Source of the DNA: Pelotomaculum schinkii | Lineage (GTDB): Bacteria > Bacillota > Desulfotomaculia > Desulfotomaculales > Pelotomaculaceae | Direction of reading: 5' to 3' | NCBI RefSeq assembly: GCF_004369205.1 | Contig: NZ_QFGA01000002.1 | Span: forward strand, 620,001-684,000 | Length of the DNA: 64,000 nucleotides | In this document: in pieces, positions 23,064-32,363 of the stretch | How the letters are laid out: each line of letters opens with the position of its first letter | Numbering within the stretch: the stretch's first letter is position 1 | The notes under the pieces: generated by a model | The model's input: the letters and a program-made list of their open reading frames with translations, nothing else | Database searches by the model: none | Told to the model about the DNA's origin: nothing | Translations under genes and position numbers: made by a program

Positions 23064-26000
23064 TCATCTATGTGTGACGCGGTCCTTAAGTTCGGCTAAC
23101 TTACTGTCATTGAAGCGATCAGTAGTGCTTAGATAACCGGTGATGCGGCGCACCCGCCGGATGTTGGCCGAACCGCAGCGTGGACAGTTGTCCTCATTAA
23201 ATACCCCGGTAAGGTTGCAGCCGACGCAGAAATCCACCGGGTAGTTGATGCCCCCGTAACCCATGTCGTGATCATGCATGTGCCTGATAATGGTCTCAAC
23301 GGCCTCCAGGTTGTGCACAGGTGGCGAAGGCATCTCCACGTAGCTGATGTGCCCGGCATTGCAGTATTTATGGTACGGAGCCTCCAGAAGGATCTTATCG
23401 AAACTGGACACCGGAAAATCGACCGGCACGTGGAAAGAATTGGTATAGTATTCCTTGTTGGTGACACCGGGAATCAACCCAAATTCCTTGCGGTCCAAAT
23501 TCACAAAGCGCCCGGACAGTCCCTCAGCCGGAGTGGCCAGCAGGGTATAGTTGAGGTCGAACTCCGCCGCGGCCTCGTCTATTTTTTGGCGCATGAAAGC
23601 TACTATTTCCAGGCCCAGAGCCTGCGACTCCTCGCTCTGACCGTGGTGGCGCCCGGTAAGAGCGGTGAGGGCTTCGGCCAGGCCGATGAAACCTAAGGAA
23701 AGTGTACCGTGTTTGATGGCCTCTTCAATAGGATCGTCGGGTTTTAGCCCTTCCGATTCCAGGTATAGCTTCTGTCCCATGATAAAGGGCATATCCTTGA
23801 CTTTCAGCTTGCACTGCACACCGTAACGGTGATATAACTGGCGGACGGTAAGGCCCATTATGGCTGAAAGCCTGCGGTAGAAATCGGAGAGATCCCGCTC
23901 GGCCATAATCGCCACACGCGGCAGGTTAATCGTGGTAAAGGACAGGTTGCCCCTGCCGTCGGTCACCGCAGGCCCCCGCCGGTTGGCCATCACCCTGGTG
24001 CGGCAGCCCATATAGCTGACCTGGTCGCCGTACTCCCTGTTAAAAGAGGAATCCATAAAACTGAAGGTGGGATTCAGCCGCCTGCCGGCCACCTTGAGAG
24101 CCAGCTTGAACAGGTCGTAGTTGGGATCGCCGGGATTATAATTTATTCCATCTTTTACCCTGAAGATGATATTGGGGAAGATGGGGTTCTCACCGTGACC
24201 AAGACCGGCCTCGTACGCCAGCAGAAGGTTCTTCACTACCCGCCGGGCAGGTTCGGAGGTCTCGGTACCGACGTTCAGGCTTGAAAAGGGCACTTGCGCG
24301 CCGGCCCTGCTGTGCATAGAATTTAGGTTATGAATTAAAGCCTCCATGGCCTGATAGGTTTCTGAGTCCGATGCTTCCTGAACAAAAGGAGCAATGTCAC
24401 GATCAAAGAATGCATACGACTGGCCACCGTGCATGTCGTTCTGGGAGCTCTGCAGGATGATGGCCGCAAGCGCTGTAGCCGTTGACGGCCTCTTGGGTGG
24501 CCGGATATAGCCGTGTCCGGTGTTGAATCCTTCCGACAACAGCTTGAAGAGGGGGATTTGCAGGCAGTTGTGAACAACGTAGTCATTAACGGTAAACCAG
24601 TGCTCCGCAGTTTCGAGGTCAAATACGTAGCGATCATAACCTGTTGCCTCATCTACTGCTACCACATCCTGCGGACATAAATTCCTTCCTGGAACTGAAA
24701 AAGCATAATCCTTCGTCTTAGAATTATCCTTAAGCGATTGAACTTTATCAAAGAAATTTTGTAGACTAACAGTTTCAAGGATATTTAGGGTATAACTATC
24801 ATAATTCCTAGTAGTGACAACGTTTCCGTTGACAACTAAACCCGTTCCCTTGGTCTCCCGGTGGTATAAGGTAGTTTCCACTCCAATGCTTTGAAGCAGC
24901 AATGATAACTTGCTAGCAAGCTGTTCCGATACTGTACTATATGCAATTCTATTTTTACCATAATGTCCGTCACCGTCAAAAAGGCCCTGTAGAAAATGAG
25001 CTTTTAGCTGTGTAGAAGCATTAATAACAAAATTGGGTATATCAATATTAAATTCATTTGTCTTTGCTCCTAACACATACCGAAACAGGGCTGTATAAAC
25101 CGAACCATTCAACAACCTGCCTTTTTGTTTATCTCTAAACTTGCTTGTATATAAAACTGTTGTATGATCATTAAAGACACTATTAACACAATGTTCAATA
25201 TCAGCCTGTATATCAGGGTTCTGATTAACTATAGCTATTGATCTGTTTGATGTTGCTATATTAATATGTCCCTCGGAAAGAATATACCCTAACAGCCTCA
25301 TCAATTCAGGTGTAATAGGCAGGAAAGCCGGTAAACTCTTGGTTCCTTTTGTGGTAGTAACCGTTAGCTGCTGCTTGACTTCATACGGAATATAATAAGT
25401 TTCAGCGAGTTTGGCGTACTCATCTCCGCTTAAGAAATTGCCACCTTTAGAGCTTTGTTTGGTTCCAATGGTCAGCTTGAATTTGAAATCATCATACTTA
25501 TAACGTAACCAGTGAATCAATTTCTGTGCATTTCTAATTGTTATACCATAGGGAATTTCCTTTCGTTTTGAAACAAATAAATCTAAGACAGGTATTTCTG
25601 AAGACGCTTCGAACTCCCGGGCGCCATTAAGCAACTGGTCTCCCTTTTTGATATCTTTGACCTGAACTAATATTTCTTTTCCAACTCTTATAACAGGGAC
25701 CTTATGCTCACCAGTTAAATGCAACGGCAGTCCCTTCCTGGTTTTAATCCTATATAAATTCTCTCCCTCACGTAATTTTCTACGCATAACACTATTAATC
25801 TTGGTCCAGCCGGCTCGGCCTAGTATTTGGTAACCATCTAGATTTAATACCTCTGCTCCCTCGATCACATTAACGTTTGCATCCAACTTATCAATTAAGC
25901 AATTGAAAAAATCAAATTTTACTCTTTTAACTTCACCTTGGCTGTCGCGTATCAGTGTATACTCAAAATCGGGCACACAAGTCAATGTCTTTCCGTAGAA

Positions 26001-26489
26001 GTCGAGGTCGTGGATGTGCAGGTCTCCGCGCTGGTGGGCCAGAGACATCTCTTCGGGGATAAGCCTGGTCAGGTAATACCTCTTGCTGGCAGCGCTGGCT
26101 ATCTGAAGCATCTTGGCCGAGGGAGAATTGCTGATGTTGGCGTTTTCCCGGTTGGTTTCCTCAAGGATCTCCTCCACCGCGTCCATTAATTCGCCCTTGG
26201 CGTCCCGCATGCGCGTCCGCCTGTCGCGGTGAAGTATGTAGGCCTTGGCGGTGCGGGCATGTCCCGCTTCAATAAGCACCTTTTCTACAAGGTCCTGGAC
26301 GTCCTCCACCCCGAAGAGGTTGCCGTTATACTGCTTCTTCAAGAGCTTCAGCACCTCTATGGTAAGCTCCATGGCAGTCTGGCGATCCTCTCCGCCTACG
26401 GCCCTGGCAGCTTTAAAGATAGCGTCGGTTATTTTAGATTCGTCAAATGGAACTATCCGTCCGTCCCTCTTCTGGATGGTCTTAAACAT
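23064..26489 (-). CDS. nrdD: Class III ribonucleoside-triphosphate reductase with intein
   Basis: 1141 residues before splicing, about 670 after. Residues 1-95 are an ATP-cone regulatory domain (IQKRDGRIVPFDESKI). The catalytic barrel has HIHDLDFYGKTLT, an intein at 171-641, then CLQIPLFKLLSEGFNTGHGY. The C-terminus has a zinc site (CVGCNLTGVFNEDNCPRCG) and the glycyl-radical loop RRITGYLSTTDRFND with Gly1118. It reduces NTPs to dNTPs without oxygen using formate or thiol reductant. The intein interrupts the protein directly before a conserved active-site Cys (642), so activity depends on splicing. The enzyme is strictly anaerobic. Confidence 0.97.
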   Translation of the reverse strand: MFKTIQKRDGRIVPFDESKITDAIFKAARAVGGEDRQTAMELTIEVLKLLKKQYNGNLFGVEDVQDLVEKVLIEAGHARTAKAYILHRDRRTRMRDAKGELMDAVEEILEETNRENANISNSPSAKMLQIASAASKRYYLTRLIPEEMSLAHQRGDLHIHDLDFYGKTLTCVPDFEYTLIRDSQGEVKRVKFDFFNCLIDKLDANVNVIEGAEVLNLDGYQILGRAGWTKINSVMRRKLREGENLYRIKTRKGLPLHLTGEHKVPVIRVGKEILVQVKDIKKGDQLLNGAREFEASSEIPVLDLFVSKRKEIPYGITIRNAQKLIHWLRYKYDDFKFKLTIGTKQSSKGGNFLSGDEYAKLAETYYIPYEVKQQLTVTTTKGTKSLPAFLPITPELMRLLGYILSEGHINIATSNRSIAIVNQNPDIQADIEHCVNSVFNDHTTVLYTSKFRDKQKGRLLNGSVYTALFRYVLGAKTNEFNIDIPNFVINASTQLKAHFLQGLFDGDGHYGKNRIAYSTVSEQLASKLSLLLQSIGVETTLYHRETKGTGLVVNGNVVTTRNYDSYTLNILETVSLQNFFDKVQSLKDNSKTKDYAFSVPGRNLCPQDVVAVDEATGYDRYVFDLETAEHWFTVNDYVVHNCLQIPLFKLLSEGFNTGHGYIRPPKRPSTATALAAIILQSSQNDMHGGQSYAFFDRDIAPFVQEASDSETYQAMEALIHNLNSMHSRAGAQVPFSSLNVGTETSEPARRVVKNLLLAYEAGLGHGENPIFPNIIFRVKDGINYNPGDPNYDLFKLALKVAGRRLNPTFSFMDSSFNREYGDQVSYMGCRTRVMANRRGPAVTDGRGNLSFTTINLPRVAIMAERDLSDFYRRLSAIMGLTVRQLYHRYGVQCKLKVKDMPFIMGQKLYLESEGLKPDDPIEEAIKHGTLSLGFIGLAEALTALTGRHHGQSEESQALGLEIVAFMRQKIDEAAAEFDLNYTLLATPAEGLSGRFVNLDRKEFGLIPGVTNKEYYTNSFHVPVDFPVSSFDKILLEAPYHKYCNAGHISYVEMPSPPVHNLEAVETIIRHMHDHDMGYGGINYPVDFCVGCNLTGVFNEDNCPRCGSANIRRVRRITGYLSTTDRFNDSKLAELKDRVTHR
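24567..25979 (-). mobile_element. Intein with LAGLIDADG endonuclease inside nrdD
   Basis: 471 residues (171-641 of the precursor). Begins with Cys171 (CVPDFEYTLIRD). A splicing block B with the TxxH-like LTGEHKVPVI lies at 259-268. The homing-endonuclease motifs are LLGYILSEGHI (399-409) and FLQGLFDGDGH (499-509), the two LAGLIDADG helices with acidic residues kept, so it may be active. Block F is YDRYVFDLETAEHWFTVND and block G is VVHN ending at Asn641, with Cys642 as the +1 residue. All splicing residues appear intact. The DNA is clearly richer in A+T than the flanking exteins, a sign of horizontal arrival. Confidence 0.95.
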
Positions 26490-26509
26490 GAATCCTGGTC
26501 CCCTTTCAA

Positions 26510-26968
26510 CTAGCCATTCTTCTTGAGAAGATTTTTTAACTCCTCCATAAAACTTTCAGCGTCCCGGAATTCCCGGTAAACAGAGGCAAAACGGACATAA
26601 GCGACCTCGTCAAGCCCGCGCAGGTGGTTCATCACCAGTTCTCCGATATAATGGCTTCTTACCTCCCTTTCAATGGTATTGCGCAGCTCTCTTTCAATCA
26701 ACTCCACCACAGCTTCGAGTTGCGCAGTGGAAACCGGACGCTTTTGGCATGCCTTGGCCAGACCGGAGAGCAGTTTCTGCCGGTTGAACGCTTCCCTGCG
26801 TCCATCTTTTTTTACCACCATGAGCGGCAGCTCATCCACCTTTTCATAAGTGGTAAACCGTTTGCCGCAGCCGCCGCATTCCCTCCGGCGGCGGATCGAA
26901 TTGCCTTCCAGAGTAGGACGGGAGTCCAATACCCTGCTGTCGGCATAAGCGCAATACGGGCACATCAT
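26510..26968 (-). CDS. nrdR: Transcriptional repressor NrdR
   Basis: 152 residues from ATG 26968 (an ATG immediately after is equivalent); the frame to 27028 is an extension without support. Zinc ribbon CPYC...CGGC at the N-terminus ([36 protein letters not shown]) and an ATP-cone with [19 protein letters not shown]. Binds NrdR boxes when ATP/dATP is bound and shuts off ribonucleotide reductase genes. It is first in an operon with nrdD and nrdG, and two boxes lie upstream, so it should control itself and them. Confidence 0.96.
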   Translation of the reverse strand: MMCPYCAYADSRVLDSRPTLEGNSIRRRRECGGCGKRFTTYEKVDELPLMVVKKDGRREAFNRQKLLSGLAKACQKRPVSTAQLEAVVELIERELRNTIEREVRSHYIGELVMNHLRGLDEVAYVRFASVYREFRDAESFMEELKNLLKKNG

Positions 26969-27022
26969 AGGAATCTCACTCTCCCGGACTGTATTTAACA
27001 AACCCTCCGGCCCCGCCCGAAA

Positions 27023-27071
27023 ACACATAATATAGTGGACGAGCCTTTTAAGATTATACTATATATTGATA
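27023..27071 (-). promoter_or_regulatory. Tandem NrdR boxes upstream of nrdR-nrdD-nrdG
   Basis: ACACATAATATAGTGG (27023-27038) matches the NrdR consensus ACACTATATATAGTGT at 12 of 16 positions; ATACTATATATTGATA (27056-27071) matches at 11. They are 33 bp apart, about three helical turns, the usual geometry for paired boxes. The second overlaps a minus-strand -10 TATAAT (27058-27053), so NrdR binding would block RNA polymerase. Confidence 0.75.
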
Positions 27072-27183
27072 ATAGGCACCCAACGGTAAACAATTCCAAA
27101 AAAATAATTTAGGGAGCATATGCTCCCCCACCCAGCTTCACATTTACTCTTTTGCACTTTTGGATTATTTCTTCCCTTCTAAT

Positions 27184-27465
27184 CTAATAATTGATCTTAA
27201 ACTCATGCCTCGGATCAGAAAAGTTGTTGACCTCAACCAAAATTACATCCATACCTATTTTTTTGATTTTCTCCCACGGAACAACAAGCTCCTCTTCTCT
27301 GCCAAGAAAGCCCAGGAACTTGCCGCCGCCACCATCACCAGGCAGGATGAAGGCGGTAACCCGTCCCTCCTCCATGTCTATCTCGATGTCCTTAATCAAG
27401 CCAAGCCTTCGTCCATCAACTATGTTAACTATCTCCCGCGCCCGCAGGTCAGATATCTTTACCAT
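27184..27465 (-). CDS. ylmC: YlmC/YmxH-family PRC-barrel sporulation protein
   Basis: 93 residues from ATG 27465, which has AGGGGG upstream; a GTG three codons earlier is possible. Starts MVKISDLRAREIVNIVDGRR and runs through the PRC-barrel core (LGLIKDIEIDMEEGRVTAFILP is the first half). The protein follows sigG in Bacillus as well. Function is unknown beyond a link to sporulation. Small, soluble. Confidence 0.92.
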   Translation of the reverse strand: MVKISDLRAREIVNIVDGRRLGLIKDIEIDMEEGRVTAFILPGDGGGGKFLGFLGREEELVVPWEKIKKIGMDVILVEVNNFSDPRHEFKINY

Positions 27466-27511
27466 CCATGCCACCCCCTATCATATTTATATGTTCAAAT
27501 AACCTGCATCT

Positions 27512-27548
27512 GAACAAAAAATAATTTAAGCGGCTAAAAAATAGCCGC
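27512..27548 (-). terminator. Intrinsic terminator between sigG and ylmC
   Basis: GCGGCTA (27530-27536) pairs with TAGCCGC (27542-27548); on the minus strand it is followed by a T-rich run (complement of 27512-27529). It lies just before ylmC and would end transcripts from the sigG side. Confidence 0.8.
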
Positions 27549-27599
27549 CGGTCAAAAGCTACTATGCGATTAAATTTGACACCCGTAGTTACTAGGCGT

Positions 27600-27895
27600 A
27601 AGCCGTAGGGCGTAGGGCACAAGTATATACTGCATCCCTATCGGGTCTATGAAAAATGGCTTTACCTTCATTTTCAGCGATTTCAATCGCACAAAAACTG
27701 CGTAGCAGTTTAAGGGATTTCTATTGCATTCCTTGTGGGTCTGTGCGAATGAATTCGTACCTACATTTTAGGCCAAGCTGCTGCGATGCTATGTTTCATA
27801 ATTAATTCGCACCTTGTATTTTTTGGATTCGCTCTGTGGGCTGAACAGTTGTGCAGCTATTTTCAGGGAAGCAAAAGAACCGTCCCCCTGCTTCC
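27600..27895. repeat. Dispersed repeat B, copy 2, and short GTAGGGC repeats
   Basis: 27597-27622 holds a short tandem-like sequence (CGTAGGGCGTAGGGC) also seen inverted at 23026-23058. 27740-27895 carries two copies of the AATGAATTCGCACC block and the block with GGATTCGCTCTGTGGGCTG, CAGCTATTTTCAGGGAAG and CAAAAGAACCGTCCCCCTG, shared with 56893-56984. No coding sequence is seen in the 650 bp between ylmC and sigG. Confidence 0.75.
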
Positions 27896-27902
27896 CATTT
27901 GT

Positions 27903-28062
27903 GTAACAAGAGAGTTATACCGACCGCATCTGCAGACTGCCATCTGGCAGCTACGCGCTATTTAAGCTTTGATGCATGCAATGCACGCGCTAAGGAACGC
28001 ACCCAGGTGCTCCGAAACGCTTTCGGATAACCCCAAGCCCGCAAGTCAAGCCTTTTCGGATG
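27903..28062. repeat. Dispersed repeat A, copy 2 (left end missing)
   Basis: Matches the right two thirds of the repeat, from the ACCGCATCTGCAGAC block through ACGCACGCGCTAAGGAACGC to CCGCAAGTCAAGCCTTTTCGG. The left inverted arm is absent, so the element is truncated. Confidence 0.8.
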
Positions 28063-28118
28063 TTTCATTTAATTCGCATCCACATTATTGGGGTATCACT
28101 TTATTATTCCGAATAATT

Positions 28119-28892
28119 TTATATATGCTTGCGCATGTGGCTGAGCGCCGCTTTTTCCAATCGTGAGACCTGTGCCTGGGAAATGCCGATTTCCTCGGCC
28201 ACCTCCATCTGGGTTTTCCCCTCGTAAAAACGAAGGCTGAGGATTAACTTTTCACGGTCGCTGAGCTTTCTCAGGGCATCCCTGATAGCTATACCCTCCA
28301 ACCAGTTCAAGTCCTGGTTTTTCTCGTCACTGATTTGGTCCATGACAAAAATCGGGTCGCCGCCGTCATGGTAAATCGGCTCAAACAGGGAAATTGGCTC
28401 CTGGATGGCATCCAGGGCAAAAACAACTTCTTCCCTGGGCATTTTTAATTCCACGGCGATTTCATTGATAGAAGGTTCCCGTGAGTGCTTGTTAACCAGT
28501 GTATCTCTTACCTGGAGCGCTTTATAAGCGACATCCCGCAGGGAACGGCTTACCCGGATAGGGTTATTGTCTCTAAGATAACGGCGGATTTCTCCGATAA
28601 TCATCGGCACCGCATAGGTGGAGAACTTTACATTCTGGCTAAGGTCAAAATTATCAATAGCCTTCATCAAGCCTATACAACCAACCTGGAAGAGGTCATC
28701 CACGTACTCTCCCCTGTTTGTGAAGCGCTGGATAACGCTAAGTACAAGTCTAAGGTTGCCGTTGATCAACTGGGGTCTGGCGGAGGGGTCTCCCTTGTGC
28801 ATAGTTTCAAAGAGAACTTTCATCTGGCTGCCTGTCAGTACCGGGAGCTTTGATGTGTTAACACCACAGATCTCCACCTTATTCACCAGCAT
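28119..28892 (-). CDS. sigG: Forespore sigma factor SigG
   Basis: 257 residues from ATG 28892, with AGAGGTGG upstream; the frame to 28988 lies in the promoter region. MLVNKVEICGVNTSKLPVLT is the typical N-terminus of SigG. Region 2 has DLFQVGCIGLMKAIDNFD and STYAVPMIIGEIRRYLRDN; region 4 has GKTQMEVAEEIGISQAQVSR. It drives late forespore genes. A SigF/SigG-type promoter lies upstream, allowing expression in the forespore independent of the spoIIGA-sigE transcript. Confidence 0.97.
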   Translation of the reverse strand: MLVNKVEICGVNTSKLPVLTGSQMKVLFETMHKGDPSARPQLINGNLRLVLSVIQRFTNRGEYVDDLFQVGCIGLMKAIDNFDLSQNVKFSTYAVPMIIGEIRRYLRDNNPIRVSRSLRDVAYKALQVRDTLVNKHSREPSINEIAVELKMPREEVVFALDAIQEPISLFEPIYHDGGDPIFVMDQISDEKNQDLNWLEGIAIRDALRKLSDREKLILSLRFYEGKTQMEVAEEIGISQAQVSRLEKAALSHMRKHI

Positions 28893-28943
28893 AAAAGGCT
28901 GACCACCTCTTTTTCGTTCTGTATGCGTTTTGCTTCCAGTCAC

Positions 28944-28972
28944 ATTATTTCCATGGGAAAATTGAAATATAC
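28944..28972 (-). promoter_or_regulatory. SigF/SigG-type promoter of sigG
   Basis: On the minus strand, GTATA (28972-28968), a 15-bp spacer and GGAAATAAT (28952-28944). The -10 fits GGnnAnAnT exactly and the spacing is that of forespore promoters. It lies about 50 bp before the SigG start. Confidence 0.8.
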
Positions 28973-28987
28973 ATTTACTCCGCGCCA

Positions 28988-29027
28988 AACAAAAACGCCC
29001 CGGTTACATGAAAACCGTTAGGCGTTA
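28988..29027 (-). terminator. Intrinsic terminator after sigE
   Basis: AACGCC (28994-28999) pairs with GGCGTT (29021-29026) and CGGTT with AACCG inside; TTTTTGTTT follows on the minus strand. It separates sigE from the sigG promoter. Confidence 0.8.
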
Positions 29028-29088
29028 TACTTACCCGGCTTCCTGGAAAAATCAAGCTTGGCCAAGCTCTTCCACCTTTTGACGCCCT

Positions 29089-29820
29089 TTATTCCATACG
29101 GTGAATTTCCTTTTTAAGTCTATTGATGATCCTTTTCTCCAGCCTGGAAATATATGACTGAGAAATACCCAGCATATCAGCCACCTCTTTTTGTGTCTTT
29201 TCCATCCCGTTGTTCAAGCCAAACCTGAGCTCCATAATTTTGCGCTCCCGGCCGGTCAGCTTTTGCAGCGCAAGGTGCAAAAGCTTTTTATCAACCTCGT
29301 CCTCAATATATTTATAAATAACATCATTTTCCGTACCCAAAACGTCGGACAGCAGGAGTTCGTTGCCGTCCCAGTCAATATTCAACGGCTCGTCAAAAGA
29401 CACCTCGGCGCGAGTCTTATTGTTCCTTCTCAGGTACATCAAAATTTCATTTTCTATGCAGCGGGAAGCATATGTCGCAAGTTTGATCTTTTTAGCCGGA
29501 TCAAATGTATTTACCGCTTTAATCAGGCCGATGGTCCCGATGGAAACCAGGTCCTCGATACCCACCCCGGTGTTTTCAAATTTGCGGGCGATGTAAACCA
29601 CCAGGCGCAGGTTTCTCTCTATCAATATGCTTCTTACCGCCGCGTCGCCTGACTCCAGCCGGTTAATCAGGAAGGATTCCTCATCGGTGGTTAATGGCGG
29701 AGGCAGCGCTTCACTGCTACCGACATAAAACACCCTTGGGCGGTAGCCGAGCCTGACCAACAGCCGGAGCACGGCCAGGTATACAAGCCACCTCATGCGG
29801 CCAAAGAACCCTAAAGACAA
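29089..29820 (-). CDS. sigE: Pro-SigE, mother-cell sigma factor
   Basis: About 243 residues from TTG 29820, which has AGGGGGG 6 nt upstream; a longer frame starts at TTG 29859. The N-terminal pro-sequence is hydrophobic and basic ([20 protein letters not shown]), removed by SpoIIGA near [13 protein letters not shown]. Region 2: [19 protein letters not shown] and [17 protein letters not shown]; region 4: [19 protein letters not shown]. Follows spoIIGA by 50 bp, the conserved pairing. Confidence 0.97.
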   Translation of the reverse strand: MSLGFFGRMRWLVYLAVLRLLVRLGYRPRVFYVGSSEALPPPLTTDEESFLINRLESGDAAVRSILIERNLRLVVYIARKFENTGVGIEDLVSIGTIGLIKAVNTFDPAKKIKLATYASRCIENEILMYLRRNNKTRAEVSFDEPLNIDWDGNELLLSDVLGTENDVIYKYIEDEVDKKLLHLALQKLTGRERKIMELRFGLNNGMEKTQKEVADMLGISQSYISRLEKRIINRLKKEIHRME

Positions 29821-29870
29821 ACCAATCCCCCCTAACCAGCACTCAAGCTGAAATCTCAAACATATACCGG

Positions 29871-30788
29871 TTAACCGGTCAGTTCCAGTACATTTGGTCC
29901 TAGCAGAGCGTGATAAGAGCCTTCCGGATCAAGCTTATTACGGTATATGCCCACCACCACACGGCCAGGTCTGGCCAACTTCCCTTGCCTCTCAATAACT
30001 ACCTCGTCCGGGCGAAAACCCAGCATCATCCCGTTGGCGCGCCCCAGGGATTGAAAGGGCACTGCGCTAAAGCGTGAGCTGAGGCTGCTTTCGCTCAAAG
30101 AACCTAAAATGTTCCAGATATCCGCTTCCCCGTCCCGCTCAAGACCGGCCTGGACCTGTTCAGGCAGAAGAGACTTCAGGCTGTTGTACTCCACTACCAC
30201 TACCGGACTCTGAGTCATGGGGTCCTTTAACTGGTTCCCGGTGTCCAGGAGGGCTTCTACCCTAACCTGCTTGCCTCCGGAATTGATTAAGATAGGAATC
30301 CTGAACAGGTTTTCAAATTTGCCTTTTTTGAGGAGCGCCGCAAAACCCCTGCCCGCTGCCCAAAGAGCTATTAGTCCCAATAATATACCCGGCCAAAAAT
30401 TACCTTCAATTACTTTGCCAATGCCGTCCCAACTTGACAAGCGGCCGGAATTAAGGTAAAAAATTATTCCTATAGCCAGCCCCCCCAGGGTAAAGGAAGC
30501 CAGGAAAAAGCACCCCAGACAGGTCAGGAACATCCTGACGGTTACAGGGGAAAAGGCCACCGCTACAATTCCCGCGGAAATAACGGTCTTAAACCATACC
30601 GACTGCAGAAAGCCTGCTCCGGGAATAAAGACCGCCAGAGCATATGCAGCCCCCAGCGCCGCCCCGGCAACCAAACGCGCAGTGTGGACAGGAACCCGGC
30701 TGAGTTTGGCGGCAGCCCACAGTATGGCATAATTCATAACCAAGTTGCCGAGGAAAACCTGGTCGAGGTAGACCTTATAAACCGGCAT
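29871..30788 (-). CDS. spoIIGA: Sigma-E processing peptidase SpoIIGA
   Basis: 305 residues from ATG 30788 (a TTG is adjacent); GGGGG lies 9 nt upstream. Five or so membrane helices fill residues 1-150; the aspartic-protease half follows, with the catalytic Asp in [19 protein letters not shown]. It cleaves pro-SigE at the septum after asymmetric division. It lies between ftsZ and sigE, the order seen in Bacillus and Clostridium. Confidence 0.95.
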   Translation of the reverse strand: MPVYKVYLDQVFLGNLVMNYAILWAAAKLSRVPVHTARLVAGAALGAAYALAVFIPGAGFLQSVWFKTVISAGIVAVAFSPVTVRMFLTCLGCFFLASFTLGGLAIGIIFYLNSGRLSSWDGIGKVIEGNFWPGILLGLIALWAAGRGFAALLKKGKFENLFRIPILINSGGKQVRVEALLDTGNQLKDPMTQSPVVVVEYNSLKSLLPEQVQAGLERDGEADIWNILGSLSESSLSSRFSAVPFQSLGRANGMMLGFRPDEVVIERQGKLARPGRVVVGIYRNKLDPEGSYHALLGPNVLELTG

Positions 30789-30849
30789 CAACTAAGACCC
30801 CCGGCCCCAAAAAATAACTGCCTTAAAATATAAATCTTCCTATGCTACC

Positions 30850-30881
30850 AGTATAATTCTCTTTTTATAACTTTATGACAA
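30850..30881 (-). promoter_or_regulatory. Possible spoIIG promoter with wide spacer
   Basis: On the minus strand, TTGTCA (30881-30876) and TATACT (30855-30850) are 20 bp apart. The Bacillus spoIIG promoter has an unusually long spacer and needs Spo0A~P; TTGTCATAA here also resembles an 0A box (TTGTCGAA). A second -10-like TATAAT lies at 30912-30907. The 440-bp gap between ftsZ and spoIIGA holds no gene. Confidence 0.45.
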
Positions 30882-31070
30882 TCTGGTTATTATTAGAGCC
30901 ATGTCTATTATAACACCAGGGGCACCTGGGAATTTGTCGTCCCTTGTTTGGCGATCAGTAAATAATTACCATATTGATTGAACACCAACAACCGCCAGGA
31001 GTAATAAATCGACAGGATACCTTTTGATGATGCGCTAAAGAGCTGTTATGGACAGATTGAGCTGAAAATA

Positions 31071-31121
31071 AAAAAGCCTTTCCAAAAGCCGGGAGATATT
31101 CCGGCCATTAGAAGGCTTTTT
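31071..31121 (-). terminator. Intrinsic terminator after ftsZ
   Basis: AAAAAGCCTT (31071-31080) pairs with AAGGCTTTTT (31112-31121), with an inner GCCGG/CCGGC stem. Works on both strands; it follows ftsZ by 110 bp on the minus strand. Confidence 0.85.
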
Positions 31122-31229
31122 GCAGCTGAAAACAAAGTCACGGCATACCGGGTAATACTCTTTTCATGCTACTGCCAACTCATCCATACATAACATTAGT
31201 CCTGTTGCAGCACAAACCCTATGTATTTC

Positions 31230-32279
31230 TTAGCGGCGCCGCAGAAAGGCAGGGATGTCAAGGTCGTCATGGCTGGAAAACGGCTTAATTTCCAGTTCAA
31301 CCTTGGTACGATCCTTTTTGGGTACCCGCTGGTCAAAGCCGGTTGCTATCACGGTAACTCTTACTTCCTCTTCCATGCGTTCATCAATTACCGCGCCAAA
31401 AATAATGTTGGCGTCGGGATCTGCCGCCTGGGCGATAATCTCCGCCGCTTCATTGACTTCAAACAACCCCAGGGAGGTCCCCCCGGTTATATTAAGTAAA
31501 ACACCCCTGGCTCCTTCGATGGAGGTTTCCAGCAAAGGGCTGGATATGGAAGCCCTGGCCGCCTCGGTAGCCCTGTTTTCACCACTGGCTGTGCCGATGC
31601 CCATCAAAGCTGAGCCGGTTTCCCTCATAATGGTCTTAACATCTGCGAAATCCAGATTAATCAGGCCGGGGACAGCAATGAGGTCGGAAATCCCCTGGAC
31701 CCCCTGACGCAGGACATCATCAGCGATGCGGAAGGCCTCCACGATGGAAGTGTGCTTTTCGATTACCTGTAAGAGCCGGTCGTTGGGAATGGTTATTAAG
31801 GTATCCACCTTTGCTTTTAAGTCCTCAATGCCGCTTTCGGCCTGCGTGGCTCTCTTACGGCCCTCGAAAGTAAAAGGTTTGGTTACCACCCCTACTGTCA
31901 GGGCGCCCAGTTCCTTGGCCACCTCAGAAACTACAGGCGCGGCCCCTGTCCCCGTTCCGCCGCCCATACCTGCTGTAACAAATACCATATCAGCGCCTTT
32001 AAGAGCCTGCAGGATTTCATCACGGCTTTCCTCGGCTGCCTTCTGTCCAATTTCGGGATTGCCTCCAGACCCCAGTCCCTTGGTAAGTTTGGAGCCAATT
32101 TGAATCTTGTGGTTGGATTGGGCCAGGAAAAGCGCCTGGGCGTCGGTGTTAACCGCGATAAATTCCACGCCCTTGAGCCCGGCGTTGATCATCCGGTTTA
32201 CCGCGTTGTTGCCCCCACCCCCGACCCCTATCACCTTTATGTTGGCAAACTGGTCAAGGTCAAGCTCAAAATCAAGCAT
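31230..32279 (-). CDS. ftsZ: Cell-division GTPase FtsZ
   Basis: 349 residues from ATG 32279 ([20 protein letters not shown]), with AGAGGAGG upstream. GTP-binding signature [15 protein letters not shown]7 synergy loop with [11 protein letters not shown], and a C-terminal peptide [12 protein letters not shown] that binds FtsA and SepF. Polymerises into the Z-ring. Starts 85 bp after ftsA, in one operon. Confidence 0.98.
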   Translation of the reverse strand: MLDFELDLDQFANIKVIGVGGGGNNAVNRMINAGLKGVEFIAVNTDAQALFLAQSNHKIQIGSKLTKGLGSGGNPEIGQKAAEESRDEILQALKGADMVFVTAGMGGGTGTGAAPVVSEVAKELGALTVGVVTKPFTFEGRKRATQAESGIEDLKAKVDTLITIPNDRLLQVIEKHTSIVEAFRIADDVLRQGVQGISDLIAVPGLINLDFADVKTIMRETGSALMGIGTASGENRATEAARASISSPLLETSIEGARGVLLNITGGTSLGLFEVNEAAEIIAQAADPDANIIFGAVIDERMEEEVRVTVIATGFDQRVPKKDRTKVELEIKPFSSHDDLDIPAFLRRR

Positions 32280-32363
32280 ACTTTTGTCCTCCTCTGTTAT
32301 CACTCACCAGGTTTAGTGGTATCTGCAAGGACCCGATTTATTTCATATAACCAACGAGCGGGC

